Assembly: GCF_017638545.1 (NCBI RefSeq)
Contig: NZ_CP072110.1
Coordinates: 620,001-684,000, forward strand
Reading direction: 5' to 3'
DNA: 64,000 bases
Origin: Psychrosphaera ytuae
GTDB taxonomy: Bacteria; Pseudomonadota; Gammaproteobacteria; Enterobacterales; Alteromonadaceae
Positions 45,180 to 54,811 of the stretch are shown piece after piece. The position numbers and the translations under genes are program-made. Under the pieces are notes generated by a model, which saw only the letters and a program-made list of their open reading frames with translations, was not told the DNA's origin and did no database searches. Position 1 is the first letter of the stretch. Each line of letters starts with the position of its first letter.

Positions 45180-46001
45180 ATGGCTGTGCAAGTCCCTAAA
45201 CATCAATTTGTAAATGCCCCCTTAACAGGCAAGGTCGCTTTAGTCACAGGTTCGACTAGCGGTATCGGCTTAGCAAGCGCCCATAAATTGGCGCAACAAG
45301 GGTGTAATGTAATAATTCATGGTTTGGTAGACCAAGCACAAGGTAAAGAACTACAAGGACTTTTCGAGCGAACCTATGAGATAAAGTCTGCGTTTAGTGA
45401 TGCCAATTTGGCGGAAGTAAAAGAAATTGATCAGCTTTTTTCTGTCATTCAAGCCAAATTTGGGCGATTGGATATCGTAGTAAACAACGCAGGCGTTCAA
45501 TATACGGAAACCACCGAAAAATTTCCGTTAGAACGCTGGCAAATGATCATTAACATCAACCTGACTGCTGCTTTTTATATTACCCAAAAAGCACTTCCTT
45601 TGATGCACGAAAATAACTGGGGACGGATCATAAACATCGCTTCAGTTCATGGTTTAGTCGGCTCTGTAAATAAGTCTGCATACGTGGCTGCAAAACACGG
45701 ATTAGTGGGGTTCACTAAAGTGGTTGCAATGGAGCAAGCTAATCGAGGTGTAACGGTAAATGCTATTTGTCCAGGCTGGGTCGAAACCCCGCTAATCAAT
45801 GATCAAATTGACGCCATCGCTAAACATCAATCACTCAGTTTTGATGATGCAAAAAAACAATTAGTCACGGCCAAACAGCCGCTGGAAAACATGACAAGCC
45901 CGGACCAAATTGGCGATCTTGTAAGCTTTTTATGCAGCGACTCCGCGAGTACTATGACTGGAAGCGCATTGACAATTGATGGAGGCTGGACTGCACAGTA
46001 A
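45180..46001 (+). CDS. bdhA: 3-hydroxybutyrate dehydrogenase (short-chain dehydrogenase)
   Basis: This SDR enzyme oxidises (R)-3-hydroxybutyrate to acetoacetate with NAD+. The TGSTSGIGLA cofactor loop (24-33), NNAGVQ (102-107) and catalytic Ser155, Tyr168 and Lys172 are present. The sequence closely follows known 3-hydroxybutyrate dehydrogenases (for example ICPGWVETPL). I start at 45180, after CGGAG; 15 further upstream codons are unsupported. Its neighbour scoAB would take the acetoacetate on. Confidence 0.9.
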   Translation: MAVQVPKHQFVNAPLTGKVALVTGSTSGIGLASAHKLAQQGCNVIIHGLVDQAQGKELQGLFERTYEIKSAFSDANLAEVKEIDQLFSVIQAKFGRLDIVVNNAGVQYTETTEKFPLERWQMIININLTAAFYITQKALPLMHENNWGRIINIASVHGLVGSVNKSAYVAAKHGLVGFTKVVAMEQANRGVTVNAICPGWVETPLINDQIDAIAKHQSLSFDDAKKQLVTAKQPLENMTSPDQIGDLVSFLCSDSASTMTGSALTIDGGWTAQ

Positions 46002-46044
46002 AACTAGCACCTCATCTTGCGCAAAGGGTCATGTACGGGGCTAA

Positions 46045-47319
46045 TTACCCAGATAATTGACCTGGTAATTTACCTGATTGTTTGCCTGATTCTTTGCCTG
46101 GTAGCTTAGTAGAAACCAACGTAGCCAAAATTAATAATAACGACGACACCGCTACGCACTCGACCAGACCATAGGCTTGATATACGGCACCTGAGAGTAT
46201 GGTGCCAAGCAATCTGCCCATCGCATTGGCCATATAATAAAAGCCGACATCCATGGCGACGCCGTCCGCTTTTGCCAAATCAACAATCAAGAAACTATGT
46301 AAGCTAGAGTTCACAGCAAACACAGCACCAAATACCAACAAGCCAATTACAACGACTTGGTTAACGATTGCCAAATCACCATTTCCAATGACCACTTGGA
46401 ATACTCCAGTCAGAGCGAGTGTCACAATAGTTAACGCCAAAACAGCCAATAAAGCAGGTCTAGAATGTTTTAATTGACCAGTTACATCTAAGAAAAGTCG
46501 CGGGGCAAGAGATTGAACTAGGCCATAACCGATAACCCAACTCGCCATAAAAATACCGACGGACGCACTGCTCCAGTTTAGAACAGCCGTTAAAAAAACC
46601 GGTAGTGCCACCACAAACCAAACGTCTCTAGCACCAAACAAACACATTCTGGCTGCAGATAGGTAATTGATTGCAGGACTTTTTGAAAACAGCTCAGAAA
46701 ACTTAGGCTTATTTTTCGCTTTTCCTAGATCTTTGTCCAAAGTCCAGATACTCAAAAGCCAAACAGCAAAGAGCCACATCGACATCAGCCACATTGCCTG
46801 ACTGAATCCAACCGTAGTCAATAACAATCCACCTAAGAAAAAACCGACGCCTTTTAACGCGTTTTTCGACCCCGTCAGTACCGCAATCCATTTGAATAAC
46901 TTGCCAGTCTCTCCTTGTTTAACCAGCTGTTTGATGCTGCTTTTGGCGCTGAGCTTATTTAAGTCTTTGGCAATGCCTGACAGGGCTTGTGCGATCATGA
47001 CCCAAACAACCGTTAAATATTCGGTTGGTAAGGTTAGCATTAACAGCGCACCTACCTGCAAAAGCAACCCTACGTTCATTGTTCGGTTTAAGCCTACCCG
47101 ACTTCCTATCCAGCCCCCCAACAGGTTGGTAATGACGCCAAATACCTCATAAAAGATAAACAACAGTGCAATGCTTAATGTGTCGTATCCCAACTGGTGG
47201 AAATACAACACAACAAGCATGCGAAGTGCACCATCTGTCAGGGTGAACGACCAATAGTTAAATGTAACTAATAGGTACTGTTTGACATCTCGGCTAACAG
47301 AACTAAGGGCACTCAACAT
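46045..47319 (-). CDS. arsJ: Organoarsenical efflux MFS permease ArsJ
   Basis: ArsJ exports 1-arseno-3-phosphoglycerate, which is made from arsenate by the partner GAPDH. About twelve membrane helices, the FNYWSFTLTDGALRMLVVLYFHQLGY start and the GIAKDLNKLSAKSSIK loop are typical of ArsJ. The last 20 residues are a Gly/Ser/Lys-rich tail (LPGKESGKQSGKLPGQLSG) encoded by imperfect 12-base repeats. It forms a unit with the GAPDH and ArsR genes upstream. Confidence 0.92.
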   Translation of the reverse strand: MLSALSSVSRDVKQYLLVTFNYWSFTLTDGALRMLVVLYFHQLGYDTLSIALLFIFYEVFGVITNLLGGWIGSRVGLNRTMNVGLLLQVGALLMLTLPTEYLTVVWVMIAQALSGIAKDLNKLSAKSSIKQLVKQGETGKLFKWIAVLTGSKNALKGVGFFLGGLLLTTVGFSQAMWLMSMWLFAVWLLSIWTLDKDLGKAKNKPKFSELFSKSPAINYLSAARMCLFGARDVWFVVALPVFLTAVLNWSSASVGIFMASWVIGYGLVQSLAPRLFLDVTGQLKHSRPALLAVLALTIVTLALTGVFQVVIGNGDLAIVNQVVVIGLLVFGAVFAVNSSLHSFLIVDLAKADGVAMDVGFYYMANAMGRLLGTILSGAVYQAYGLVECVAVSSLLLILATLVSTKLPGKESGKQSGKLPGQLSG

Positions 47320-47371
47320 AACAAACTCTCGTCTATCTCTTATTAGTTATAAATAATTTAAAAACTTAAAA

Positions 47372-48376
47372 TTAAAGTGCTTTTGCAACTTTTTGAGCAA
47401 GCTCAGCAGTACGGTTAGCATACCCCCACTCATTGTCATACCAAGTGTAAAGTTTAAGCTGAGTACCATTTATGACCATGGTTGATAACGCATCCACTAT
47501 GGTAGAACGAGGATCTGTTTTGTAGTCGATTGACACTAAAGGTTTAGTTTCATATCCCAAGATACCTTTAAGTGCGCCTGTTGAAGCCTCTTCAAACCAA
47601 TCATTTACCTCTTGCTCGGTAACTGCGCGTTTTAACTCAAATACACAATCGGTTAGGGATGCATTAGCTAAAGGCACGCGAACAGCATGGCCATTTAAGC
47701 GCCCTTTTAACTCAGGAAAAATATGGGTGATCGCTGTCGCAGAGCCTGTTGTCGTTGGGATCAAACTCATACCACAGGCACGAGCTCGACGTAAATCTTT
47801 GTGAGGTGCATCTAAAATAGTTTGGGTATTGGTGATGTCATGAATGGTCGTCATGGAGCCGTGCTCAATACCCACTTTTTCCTGTAGCACTTTTACAACC
47901 GGTGCAAGGCAATTAGTCGTACAGCTCGCTGCCGTGACAATGTCGTACACGTTTGAGTCATACAAATGATCATTAACGCCCATGACAATGTTCAAAACCG
48001 AAGGCTCTTTTACTGGTGCAGTCACAACAACTTTTTTAACACCTTGATTCAAATAGGCAGTTAGCAGTTCCGTCGTTTTCATTTTACCGGATGCTTCAAT
48101 CACGATGTCACACCCCGACCAGTCTGTTGCTTCTATTTCTTTGTTTTGGCTGAAAATTAACTTATGACCATTAACAGTCACTTGATTATCGTTAACTTCT
48201 ATTTTTTTGTCCCAAGTTCCATGGACCGAGTCAAACTCTAACAAATGGGCGAAAGTTGCCGCATCTCCGGCCGGATCATTTACTTGAACAAACTCTAATT
48301 CAGGAAAGTCGCATGCCGCTCTGAACGTCAGTCGACCCATGCGGCCAAAGCCATTAATACCTACTTTAATTGTCAT
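47372..48376 (-). CDS. Glyceraldehyde-3-phosphate dehydrogenase of the arsenate-resistance cassette
   Basis: A 334-residue GAPDH with the NAD fold NGFGRMGR and the catalytic Cys152 in SCTTNC. In ars cassettes with arsJ this enzyme attaches arsenate to glyceraldehyde 3-phosphate, giving an unstable product that ArsJ expels. The position between arsR and arsJ assigns this role; the sequence alone would also fit a glycolytic GAPDH. Confidence 0.93.
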   Translation of the reverse strand: MTIKVGINGFGRMGRLTFRAACDFPELEFVQVNDPAGDAATFAHLLEFDSVHGTWDKKIEVNDNQVTVNGHKLIFSQNKEIEATDWSGCDIVIEASGKMKTTELLTAYLNQGVKKVVVTAPVKEPSVLNIVMGVNDHLYDSNVYDIVTAASCTTNCLAPVVKVLQEKVGIEHGSMTTIHDITNTQTILDAPHKDLRRARACGMSLIPTTTGSATAITHIFPELKGRLNGHAVRVPLANASLTDCVFELKRAVTEQEVNDWFEEASTGALKGILGYETKPLVSIDYKTDPRSTIVDALSTMVINGTQLKLYTWYDNEWGYANRTAELAQKVAKAL

Positions 48377-48458
48377 GTCGGTTCTCCAATGAAAATGTGT
48401 TTTAGCCTTTACACTTGGTTATCTGTGCTAAGGCTGTTTTAAAGACGAAAAGTACAAA

Positions 48459-48824
48459 TTAGATACAACAGTTCTCCGTTCGCTGTGGTCTTTCCCCCAT
48501 AGCTAACAGCTTTGTTTTAAATGGTTGTAAAAAGTCACTTTGAATGAGTAATTGTGCTTTGAGTAAATCACTCAACCAGTTTGGGCAGCGTGGAGAAATT
48601 GAATAAAACACCCACTGTTTGTGTTTGCGATCTTGCAATATACCCATTTTCTTAAGTTGGGCTAAATGTCTAGAAACCTTAGGCTGACTATCTTCATCAA
48701 GTGCCGTCATCAGTTCACAGACACAAATTTCATCTTGATCAACAATGAGTAATAAAGCCACCAGGCGTATTTCGTCACCGAGCGCTTTAAATAGTTGAGG
48801 TAGTGTTGGCGTATTGTGTTCCAT
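48459..48824 (-). CDS. arsR: Arsenic-responsive transcriptional repressor ArsR
   Basis: A small winged-helix metalloregulator of 121 residues. Cys34 and Cys36 in the DEICVCELM motif correspond to the As(III)-binding cysteines of the E. coli type, and the helix-turn-helix runs through QPKVSRHLAQLKKMGIL. A Cys-Cys pair near the C terminus (119-120) may add a further ligand. It should repress its own operon arsR-gapdh-arsJ until arsenite binds. Confidence 0.93.
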   Translation of the reverse strand: MEHNTPTLPQLFKALGDEIRLVALLLIVDQDEICVCELMTALDEDSQPKVSRHLAQLKKMGILQDRKHKQWVFYSISPRCPNWLSDLLKAQLLIQSDFLQPFKTKLLAMGERPQRTENCCI

Positions 48825-48889
48825 ATGGTTCCTTTGAACCCAAATTTAAAACGCCACAAGGATACATAACAAAAACCGCATATGCAATT

Positions 48890-48905
48890 ATTGTTATATA
48901 ACAAT
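48890..48905. promoter_or_regulatory. Candidate ArsR operator
   Basis: ATTGTTATATAACAAT is a perfect 16-base palindrome about 66 bases upstream of arsR, in the expected place for a self-regulating operator. It is AT-rich and not compared with a known ArsR consensus. Confidence 0.5.
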
Positions 48906-48948
48906 TTTGATATACGGAATTACCAAGACATTAAGGAAATGTAAAAAT

Positions 48949-49911
48949 CTACGCCGCTGGTGGTGCAATTGTGCTGGGTAAATCTTCGTTTATAAAGTCA
49001 CCAATGACTTTGTAAAGCTCTCGACATTCATCCGGAACTAAATCTTCTATATTCATAAAGGCATGAATCATATGCGCAAACTCACGAACCACCACTCTAT
49101 GCCCAGCGTCAGTTAACTGCTGCGCGTACAAAAGCCCCTCATCACGCAAAGGATCACATCCGGCAACGATTAAAAGTGTATCTGGCATTTTTTCACTTAG
49201 CTCTGCAAATAATGGCGAACACAACTTTCTGTCTTCATAATCGTCAAAGTAGTTATCGAAATACCATTGGATGCGCGTTCGTTCGAGTAAATAGCCTTCG
49301 CCATTTTCTTGTATTGAAGGTTGGCTCATTGTGTAATCTAAGGAAGGATAGATTAAAATTTGCTTGGAAAAGTTAAGCTCAGGATCGTCCTCTTTACGCA
49401 TGGTAAGAGTGCCACAAATCGCACCACCAGCACTATCCCCGCCAATCATTACTGTATTTGAATAACCGACATGTACCAACGCTTGATGGTATTTCTTAAC
49501 GACCGCTTCACAGTCATTCACACCGGCCGGATAAGGAAACTCAGGGGCAAGGCGATAGTCGACGCTAATCACGACGCAGTCGCCTGCAATAGCAAGCTTA
49601 CGGCACATAGGATCATATAACTCAGTGCTACCACACATATGGCCACCACCATGAAAATATATCAAGACAGGGAGCTCTTTCTGGGGATTAGGAGAATAAA
49701 CACGGACTGGAATTTCAATTTGTTCGTGATAAATACGGCGCTCTTCTGCAAAGGCTATTTGCGGTATCTGAGTCACAAAGCCCGACAGTTTTGTTAGATT
49801 TTCCCTCGCGAGTTCAGGGGTCGGTGTTATTCCGTCTTCGCGCGCTTTGTTCAGAGCCGCATTGACATCGTTAATAAAGCCTTGCAAGTGATTTGCTAAC
49901 GTACCTCTCAT
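48949..49911 (-). CDS. Alpha/beta hydrolase of the hormone-sensitive-lipase family
   Basis: This serine esterase of 320 residues carries the HGGG oxyanion motif (87-90), the nucleophile Ser160 in GGDSAGG, and a C-terminal acid and histidine (AGCDPLRDE, AHMIHAF). No signal peptide is seen, so it is probably cytoplasmic. Its start overlaps the stop of the MFS gene (TAATG), which shows co-translation. In this context it could cleave imported 3-hydroxybutyrate oligomers or another ester; this is inference. Confidence 0.88.
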   Translation of the reverse strand: MRGTLANHLQGFINDVNAALNKAREDGITPTPELARENLTKLSGFVTQIPQIAFAEERRIYHEQIEIPVRVYSPNPQKELPVLIYFHGGGHMCGSTELYDPMCRKLAIAGDCVVISVDYRLAPEFPYPAGVNDCEAVVKKYHQALVHVGYSNTVMIGGDSAGGAICGTLTMRKEDDPELNFSKQILIYPSLDYTMSQPSIQENGEGYLLERTRIQWYFDNYFDDYEDRKLCSPLFAELSEKMPDTLLIVAGCDPLRDEGLLYAQQLTDAGHRVVVREFAHMIHAFMNIEDLVPDECRELYKVIGDFINEDLPSTIAPPAA

Positions 49912-51128
49912 TACGCCTCCTGTTCGTTACTGTCATTTGAAATACTGTTTTTATTTGGTTTGGGATTGGTTTCTGGCAAAAAGAAGCTCCCCAAAAACAA
50001 CGTAGAGCTTACCATGGCAATTAAACCAAACGCATATTGAAAATCACCATTATTCATATCGACGATTTTGCCAAACAACCATAGTACGACCGTAGCAAAA
50101 AGATAGCTGATTGACCAAAATAGACTAAACACAACAGTAATTTTGTTACTTGTCATTTTAGGTAACTCATGCGGAATAGAGACTAAAGCAGTTATCGGAA
50201 AAAATATAAAAAAGCCCAATACCATAGCTGCAAGAGCCTGGATACTTTCGCTACTGACAAATGATAAAGTGAAAACCATCAACGTAACGATCAATCCCGA
50301 CCATTTTATTACCGAAACTCGTTGTTTGATCCGTTTGCTATAAATCATACCCGCTATCGTGCCAACAATGCCAAAGCCTATAACTACACTACTCTCGCTT
50401 ACACCGGCTTTAGGGTAAAAAGTAAATAAACAGATATAGAAGGCCAACAATCCTGCATAACACAACGAGTATGCCCAATTAAACGGATCCTTCAAACCGT
50501 CGACATAACCGTAGGTTTGTTCGCTGTCCTGACTTACAGTATTTTGACTTGACGTTTGGGCAGTCGTTGGCTGATCGTCTACAAACAGCCAAATCACAAT
50601 CAATACAAGGCTAATAATACTAAACAGGACCAAACTGTTTTGCCAATTACCAGTTAACTCATTAATACTAACCATAGAGGTTAATATAATTGCAGTTCCA
50701 ACATTAAAGGCGACCGCATTTAAGCCATTAATTGTAGAGCGCTCTTCTAAGCTAAACCAATTCATTACGATAGGATTAAAATAAACAATCATTAAGGCCC
50801 CACCTAACCCCATCAAGAACCGACTGACTAATAGCCATTCGTAATCTTGTGCAAGGGGCGTAAATATGCCAAGCACAACCAGCAAGCCACTTATAAAAAA
50901 GGCAACTTTAACTCCAAATTTAATGGCTAACCAAGCCGCCATAAAGGTGCCCACTATTTTTGCAAAAGTAACCGCTCCACTAATAAAACTCGCAGAAGCA
51001 TAACTGTCTAATTGCATCGAGCTCATTATTTGACTCATACTGGCTGTGCCACCCACCCACGCCATAGCAAACAAGACATAACTCATAAAAACAATGGCTT
51101 CGACCAAGTATTTGTTCCGAATTTTCAT
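49911..51128 (-). CDS. MFS transporter of the 3-hydroxybutyrate-linked locus
   Basis: A 405-residue protein with about twelve membrane helices and an MFS-type loop between helices 2 and 3 (WLAIKFGVKVAFF). The N-terminal half resembles CynX/NimT-like members. It heads a two-gene operon with the HSL-type esterase, driven by a promoter with the shared inverted repeat. The substrate is unknown; import of a short hydroxyacid or its oligomer is a plausible guess. Confidence 0.87.
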   Translation of the reverse strand: MKIRNKYLVEAIVFMSYVLFAMAWVGGTASMSQIMSSMQLDSYASASFISGAVTFAKIVGTFMAAWLAIKFGVKVAFFISGLLVVLGIFTPLAQDYEWLLVSRFLMGLGGALMIVYFNPIVMNWFSLEERSTINGLNAVAFNVGTAIILTSMVSINELTGNWQNSLVLFSIISLVLIVIWLFVDDQPTTAQTSSQNTVSQDSEQTYGYVDGLKDPFNWAYSLCYAGLLAFYICLFTFYPKAGVSESSVVIGFGIVGTIAGMIYSKRIKQRVSVIKWSGLIVTLMVFTLSFVSSESIQALAAMVLGFFIFFPITALVSIPHELPKMTSNKITVVFSLFWSISYLFATVVLWLFGKIVDMNNGDFQYAFGLIAMVSSTLFLGSFFLPETNPKPNKNSISNDSNEQEA

Positions 51129-51197
51129 ATGTGGTAGTTTCTTTTTGATAATAATAAAAGTGCTTCAAAGAGTACTGGACCGCCTTATAAAAATATC

Positions 51198-51210
51198 TAC
51201 TACCTTAGTC
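51198..51210 (-). promoter_or_regulatory. Shared inverted-repeat operator, site B (MFS-esterase promoter)
   Basis: On the minus strand GACTAAGGTAGTA differs from site A by one base, and the next five bases (GATAT) are also the same. It lies 70 bases before the MFS start codon. A -10-like TACTCT (51169-51174) follows after exactly 23 bases. The site also lies in the region upstream of the crbS-like gene. Confidence 0.7.
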
Positions 51211-51286
51211 CACTACCCTTGCCAACTGGTCATGGGATAATCATCAAACTCTTTGTAAAAAAGCAGAAAAGTCGTGAGGGAATACT

Positions 51287-54200
51287 GTGTTAGTTTGGTT
51301 GTCGATTGATACGTGGTTAGTGTCCCTTTTGGCACTGGGGTTTTTAGGCCTGCTCTTTTTTGTAGCTTATTTTGGCCAAAAACACCTTTCTCATTGGGCT
51401 GCCAAACCCAGCCTCTATACCCTTGCAATTGCAGTGAGCTGTAGCAGTTGGGCCTTTTACGGAACGGTTTCTCAAGCAGCTCATACGGGTTACTGGTTAG
51501 CACCAATTTATATCGGAACGATTGCGTGTTTTGTATTAGCTTGGCCAATGCTGTTAAAACTGGTGCGAGTAAGCAAACAACAAAACCTCACCTCTGTTGC
51601 TGACTTTATTGCATGTAGGTATGACAAAGCCCCAAGCATTGCAGCTGTTATCTCTATTATTGCCGTCGTCGGAACACTTCCATACATAGCACTCCAATTG
51701 CGAGCTGTAAGTCAATCATTTGATTTAGTCACGGGCAGTTATCAATCAGGTTTTGCGACAACAACAATTGTAACCATAGTATTAATTGGGTTTAGCGTGT
51801 TGTTTGGGGTCCGTCACGCAGAGGTTAACCGGCAAAACCCCGGCTTGCTCATTGCCATTGCATTTAGTTCGTTATTTAAGTTGTTCGTAATTCTAGCTGT
51901 CGGCGTCTTTGCGGTGTTTTATGTGTTTGACGGTTGGGAAAGCTTGCATCAACAATATCAAGCCCTGCCTTCTCCCGTTGACCAACCTATGGATATGTAT
52001 TCTATTCTTGCACAAATCATTCTGGGGTTTGCGACGATATTTATTACGCCGCAACTATTTCACATGATTGCCATAGAAAACGATAATGAACACCAGCTAA
52101 AACAAGCCCGTTGGATGTATCCAGGATACTTATTACTGATAAATCTATTTATTTTACCTATAGCAATGGCCGGTTTGGTCACTTTTCCAGGTGGGGCGAT
52201 TAGCCCAGACACCTTTATGCTGACAATCCCTTTGTATTACGACCAATCAGTTTTGAGTTTGTTGGTGTTTTTAGGAGGGTTAGCGGCGGCATCTAGCATG
52301 GTGATCATTGCATCAATCGTATTATCAACGCTCATCACCACTGAAATTGCCAACCCAATTATTTTAAAAACTTGGCGAAAGACCAAACAAACCGGCACTG
52401 ATCAACCTAAAACTATGGGTCGATTGTTATTATTCATTCGGCGTCTAGTGATTGCGGGAATATTGTTGCTGTCTTTAGCGTTCGACCAACTTATCACTCA
52501 ACAAAGCGAGCTTGCCAGTTTAGGTCTATTGTCCTTTGTTTTGCTGTCTCAATGCGCTCCCGCTGTAGTCGGTGCGTTGTATTGGCGAAACAGTCGTTCA
52601 GATGGTGCCTTGTGGGGGCTGATTGGCGGTAGCGTAACATGGTTTTATTGTTTACTAATACCAAACCTTTGGCCTGAGTCATCAATAGTTACAAACGGCT
52701 TGTTTGGAATAGACTTTTTAATTCCTACCGCCATGTTTGGGCTAGATAGTTTAGACCCTATTACTCACGGTCTGTTGATGAGTCTGACAATCAACCTGAT
52801 GTTATTTGTGGCCATCTCCAATTGGAAGCAACCGTCACTTGGTGAATCCCTATTAGCCAAAAACTTCACCGCTGCGTCTTCCCACCTAAACTCATCTAGT
52901 GGCATTGAGCATACTTTGACGTATGGTGACTTACTGGACTTGCTGCATCGGTTTATAGATGAAAGCGCAAAAAACAATTTTGCAAAAAGCTTACCTACTG
53001 CGCTTCCATTGTCCCAATTAGCAAAAAAACAAGATATTCAGTTTGTACAAAAATCCCTATCCGCTATTTTGGGGACAGCTTCGACAAGACTTGTTTTACA
53101 GGCCGCGAGTCAACATAGAAGTGGCGACATCCACACCCTAGATAACGTTGCGGAAATTGTCGATGAAGCATCTCGTTTGTACGAGTTCAATCGAGAGTTA
53201 CTTCAAGCCGGTGTCGAGAATATAGCGCAAGGAATAAGTGTTATCGATGCTGACATGAAGTTAGTGGCCTGGAACCAACGCTATGTTGAGTTGTTAGAAT
53301 TTCCCGCTGGTATGCTCAAGGCAGGAATGCCGATTGAAGACATCATTCGATATAATGCCGAGCGTGACTTACTCAGCGGTGACGATATTCAAGGCATGAT
53401 TGATAAACGCCTTGCCCATATGCGTCAAGGTCACCAGCATCACACACAGCGCACATTACCTTCTGGTGTCGTCATTGAAATACGTGGCCAAGCTATGCCA
53501 GGTGGTGGTTTTGTAAGTACTTTTACAGATATAAGCCGCCACATTGAAGCCGAAAAGCAACTCCAACAAGCGAATGAACTATTAGAACAAAGAGTTGCAG
53601 AGCGAACTTCTGAGTTAACCGAAGCAAAAGCAGAAGCAGAAAACGCCAACCGCAGTAAAACCCGATTTTTAGCAGCAGCAAGTCACGACTTAATGCAGCC
53701 CTTTAACGCTCTGTCGCTTTTTACCGCCATGCTTAAACAAAAAGCCCAGAACTCTGAGGTTGAAGAACTAGCGAACAACATTGAAGATTCACTTCAAGTC
53801 GTAGAGGAACTATTAACGGACCTGGTTGAGATCAGTAAACTAGATTCAGGGGTGCAAAAAGTTGATATCCAATCTTTTCCTGTGATGGAACTGCTCCGCC
53901 CTCTCGAAAATGAGTTTTCTGCGATGGCAAAGCGTCTTGGAATTGAATTCAGTTGCGTCCATAGTGCGCTTTGGATTAGATCTGATAAGCGTTTATTGCG
54001 CCGAGTATTACAAAACTTTTTGTCCAACGCATTCCATTATGCACCGCTTGCACTTGCCAAAGATCCAAAGCGAAAAATAAAGGTCGTTATCGGTGTGAGG
54101 CGACATAGACAGCGATTGCGCTTAGATGTGATCGACAACGGACTTGGCATCCCAAACACCAAGTTGTTTAGGGTGTTTAAAGAGTTTGAGCGTCTACAAG

Positions 54201-54793
54201 AAAATAAAGAAAAGCCAGGTTTAGGTCTTGGCTTAGCGATTTGTGACCGCATCGCTGATTTATTAAATGCCCCTATATTTGTTCGTTCTGTGCCTGATAA
54301 GGGCATATGTTTTGGCATTGATGTTGAACGTGAAGTGCAACCACCAACCTTGCCTTCAAGAGCAGAAACCAACAACGCTATTGCGGTTACGCAAAGCCAA
54401 CAAACCATTGCCATCATAGATAACGAACCACTGATCGTTAAAGCCTTATCTCAACAGCTTGAACATTGGGGTTTCAAAGTAATATCTGGCCACAGTCGGG
54501 CTGAGTTGTTCGAGAAGTTGACTCAGTACAAAAGTACGTTGGATTTAATTGTCGCAGATTATCATTTAGATGACGGTGACACAGGCATTGAAGTGGTCAA
54601 TTATTTACATGACCATCCATCACTGACCAAACTTTTGACGTCGACAACGCCAGTTATTATTTGCTCGGCGGACCCTTCCGAAACACTTCGCCAAACCTGT
54701 ATCGATCACAAGTACAGCTTTATTCGAAAGCCAGTCAAAGCTCCTGCTCTCAAGCGTAAATTGAAAAATATATTAAACCCCACCGCAATTTAG
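51287..54793 (+). CDS. crbS: Sodium/solute-symporter-fused hybrid sensor kinase, CrbS (MxtR) type
   Basis: A 1168-residue membrane sensor. The first 510 or so residues contain about 13 helices with the fold of SLC5 sodium/solute symporters. A PAS domain (about 645-755), a histidine kinase domain (phospho-acceptor His in ASHDLMQPFNAL near 805, GLGLGLAICDR box near 980) and a C-terminal receiver domain (LIVADYHLDDG near 1090) follow. CrbS of Vibrio and MxtR of Pseudomonas have this layout and control acetate use. The start is GTG at 51287, after GTGAGGG. It is convergent with the crbR-like gene. Confidence 0.9.
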   Translation: MLVWLSIDTWLVSLLALGFLGLLFFVAYFGQKHLSHWAAKPSLYTLAIAVSCSSWAFYGTVSQAAHTGYWLAPIYIGTIACFVLAWPMLLKLVRVSKQQNLTSVADFIACRYDKAPSIAAVISIIAVVGTLPYIALQLRAVSQSFDLVTGSYQSGFATTTIVTIVLIGFSVLFGVRHAEVNRQNPGLLIAIAFSSLFKLFVILAVGVFAVFYVFDGWESLHQQYQALPSPVDQPMDMYSILAQIILGFATIFITPQLFHMIAIENDNEHQLKQARWMYPGYLLLINLFILPIAMAGLVTFPGGAISPDTFMLTIPLYYDQSVLSLLVFLGGLAAASSMVIIASIVLSTLITTEIANPIILKTWRKTKQTGTDQPKTMGRLLLFIRRLVIAGILLLSLAFDQLITQQSELASLGLLSFVLLSQCAPAVVGALYWRNSRSDGALWGLIGGSVTWFYCLLIPNLWPESSIVTNGLFGIDFLIPTAMFGLDSLDPITHGLLMSLTINLMLFVAISNWKQPSLGESLLAKNFTAASSHLNSSSGIEHTLTYGDLLDLLHRFIDESAKNNFAKSLPTALPLSQLAKKQDIQFVQKSLSAILGTASTRLVLQAASQHRSGDIHTLDNVAEIVDEASRLYEFNRELLQAGVENIAQGISVIDADMKLVAWNQRYVELLEFPAGMLKAGMPIEDIIRYNAERDLLSGDDIQGMIDKRLAHMRQGHQHHTQRTLPSGVVIEIRGQAMPGGGFVSTFTDISRHIEAEKQLQQANELLEQRVAERTSELTEAKAEAENANRSKTRFLAAASHDLMQPFNALSLFTAMLKQKAQNSEVEELANNIEDSLQVVEELLTDLVEISKLDSGVQKVDIQSFPVMELLRPLENEFSAMAKRLGIEFSCVHSALWIRSDKRLLRRVLQNFLSNAFHYAPLALAKDPKRKIKVVIGVRRHRQRLRLDVIDNGLGIPNTKLFRVFKEFERLQENKEKPGLGLGLAICDRIADLLNAPIFVRSVPDKGICFGIDVEREVQPPTLPSRAETNNAIAVTQSQQTIAIIDNEPLIVKALSQQLEHWGFKVISGHSRAELFEKLTQYKSTLDLIVADYHLDDGDTGIEVVNYLHDHPSLTKLLTSTTPVIICSADPSETLRQTCIDHKYSFIRKPVKAPALKRKLKNILNPTAI

Positions 54794-54803
54794 GTGGGGT
54801 TTA
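54775..54803. terminator. Probable terminator between the crbS-like and crbR-like genes
   Basis: AAACCCCACC and GGTGGGGTTT pair over ten bases around an eight-base loop and include the crbS-like stop codon. The T-run is short on both sides, so its efficiency is uncertain. Confidence 0.55.
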
Positions 54804-54811
54804 GGTGAGTT

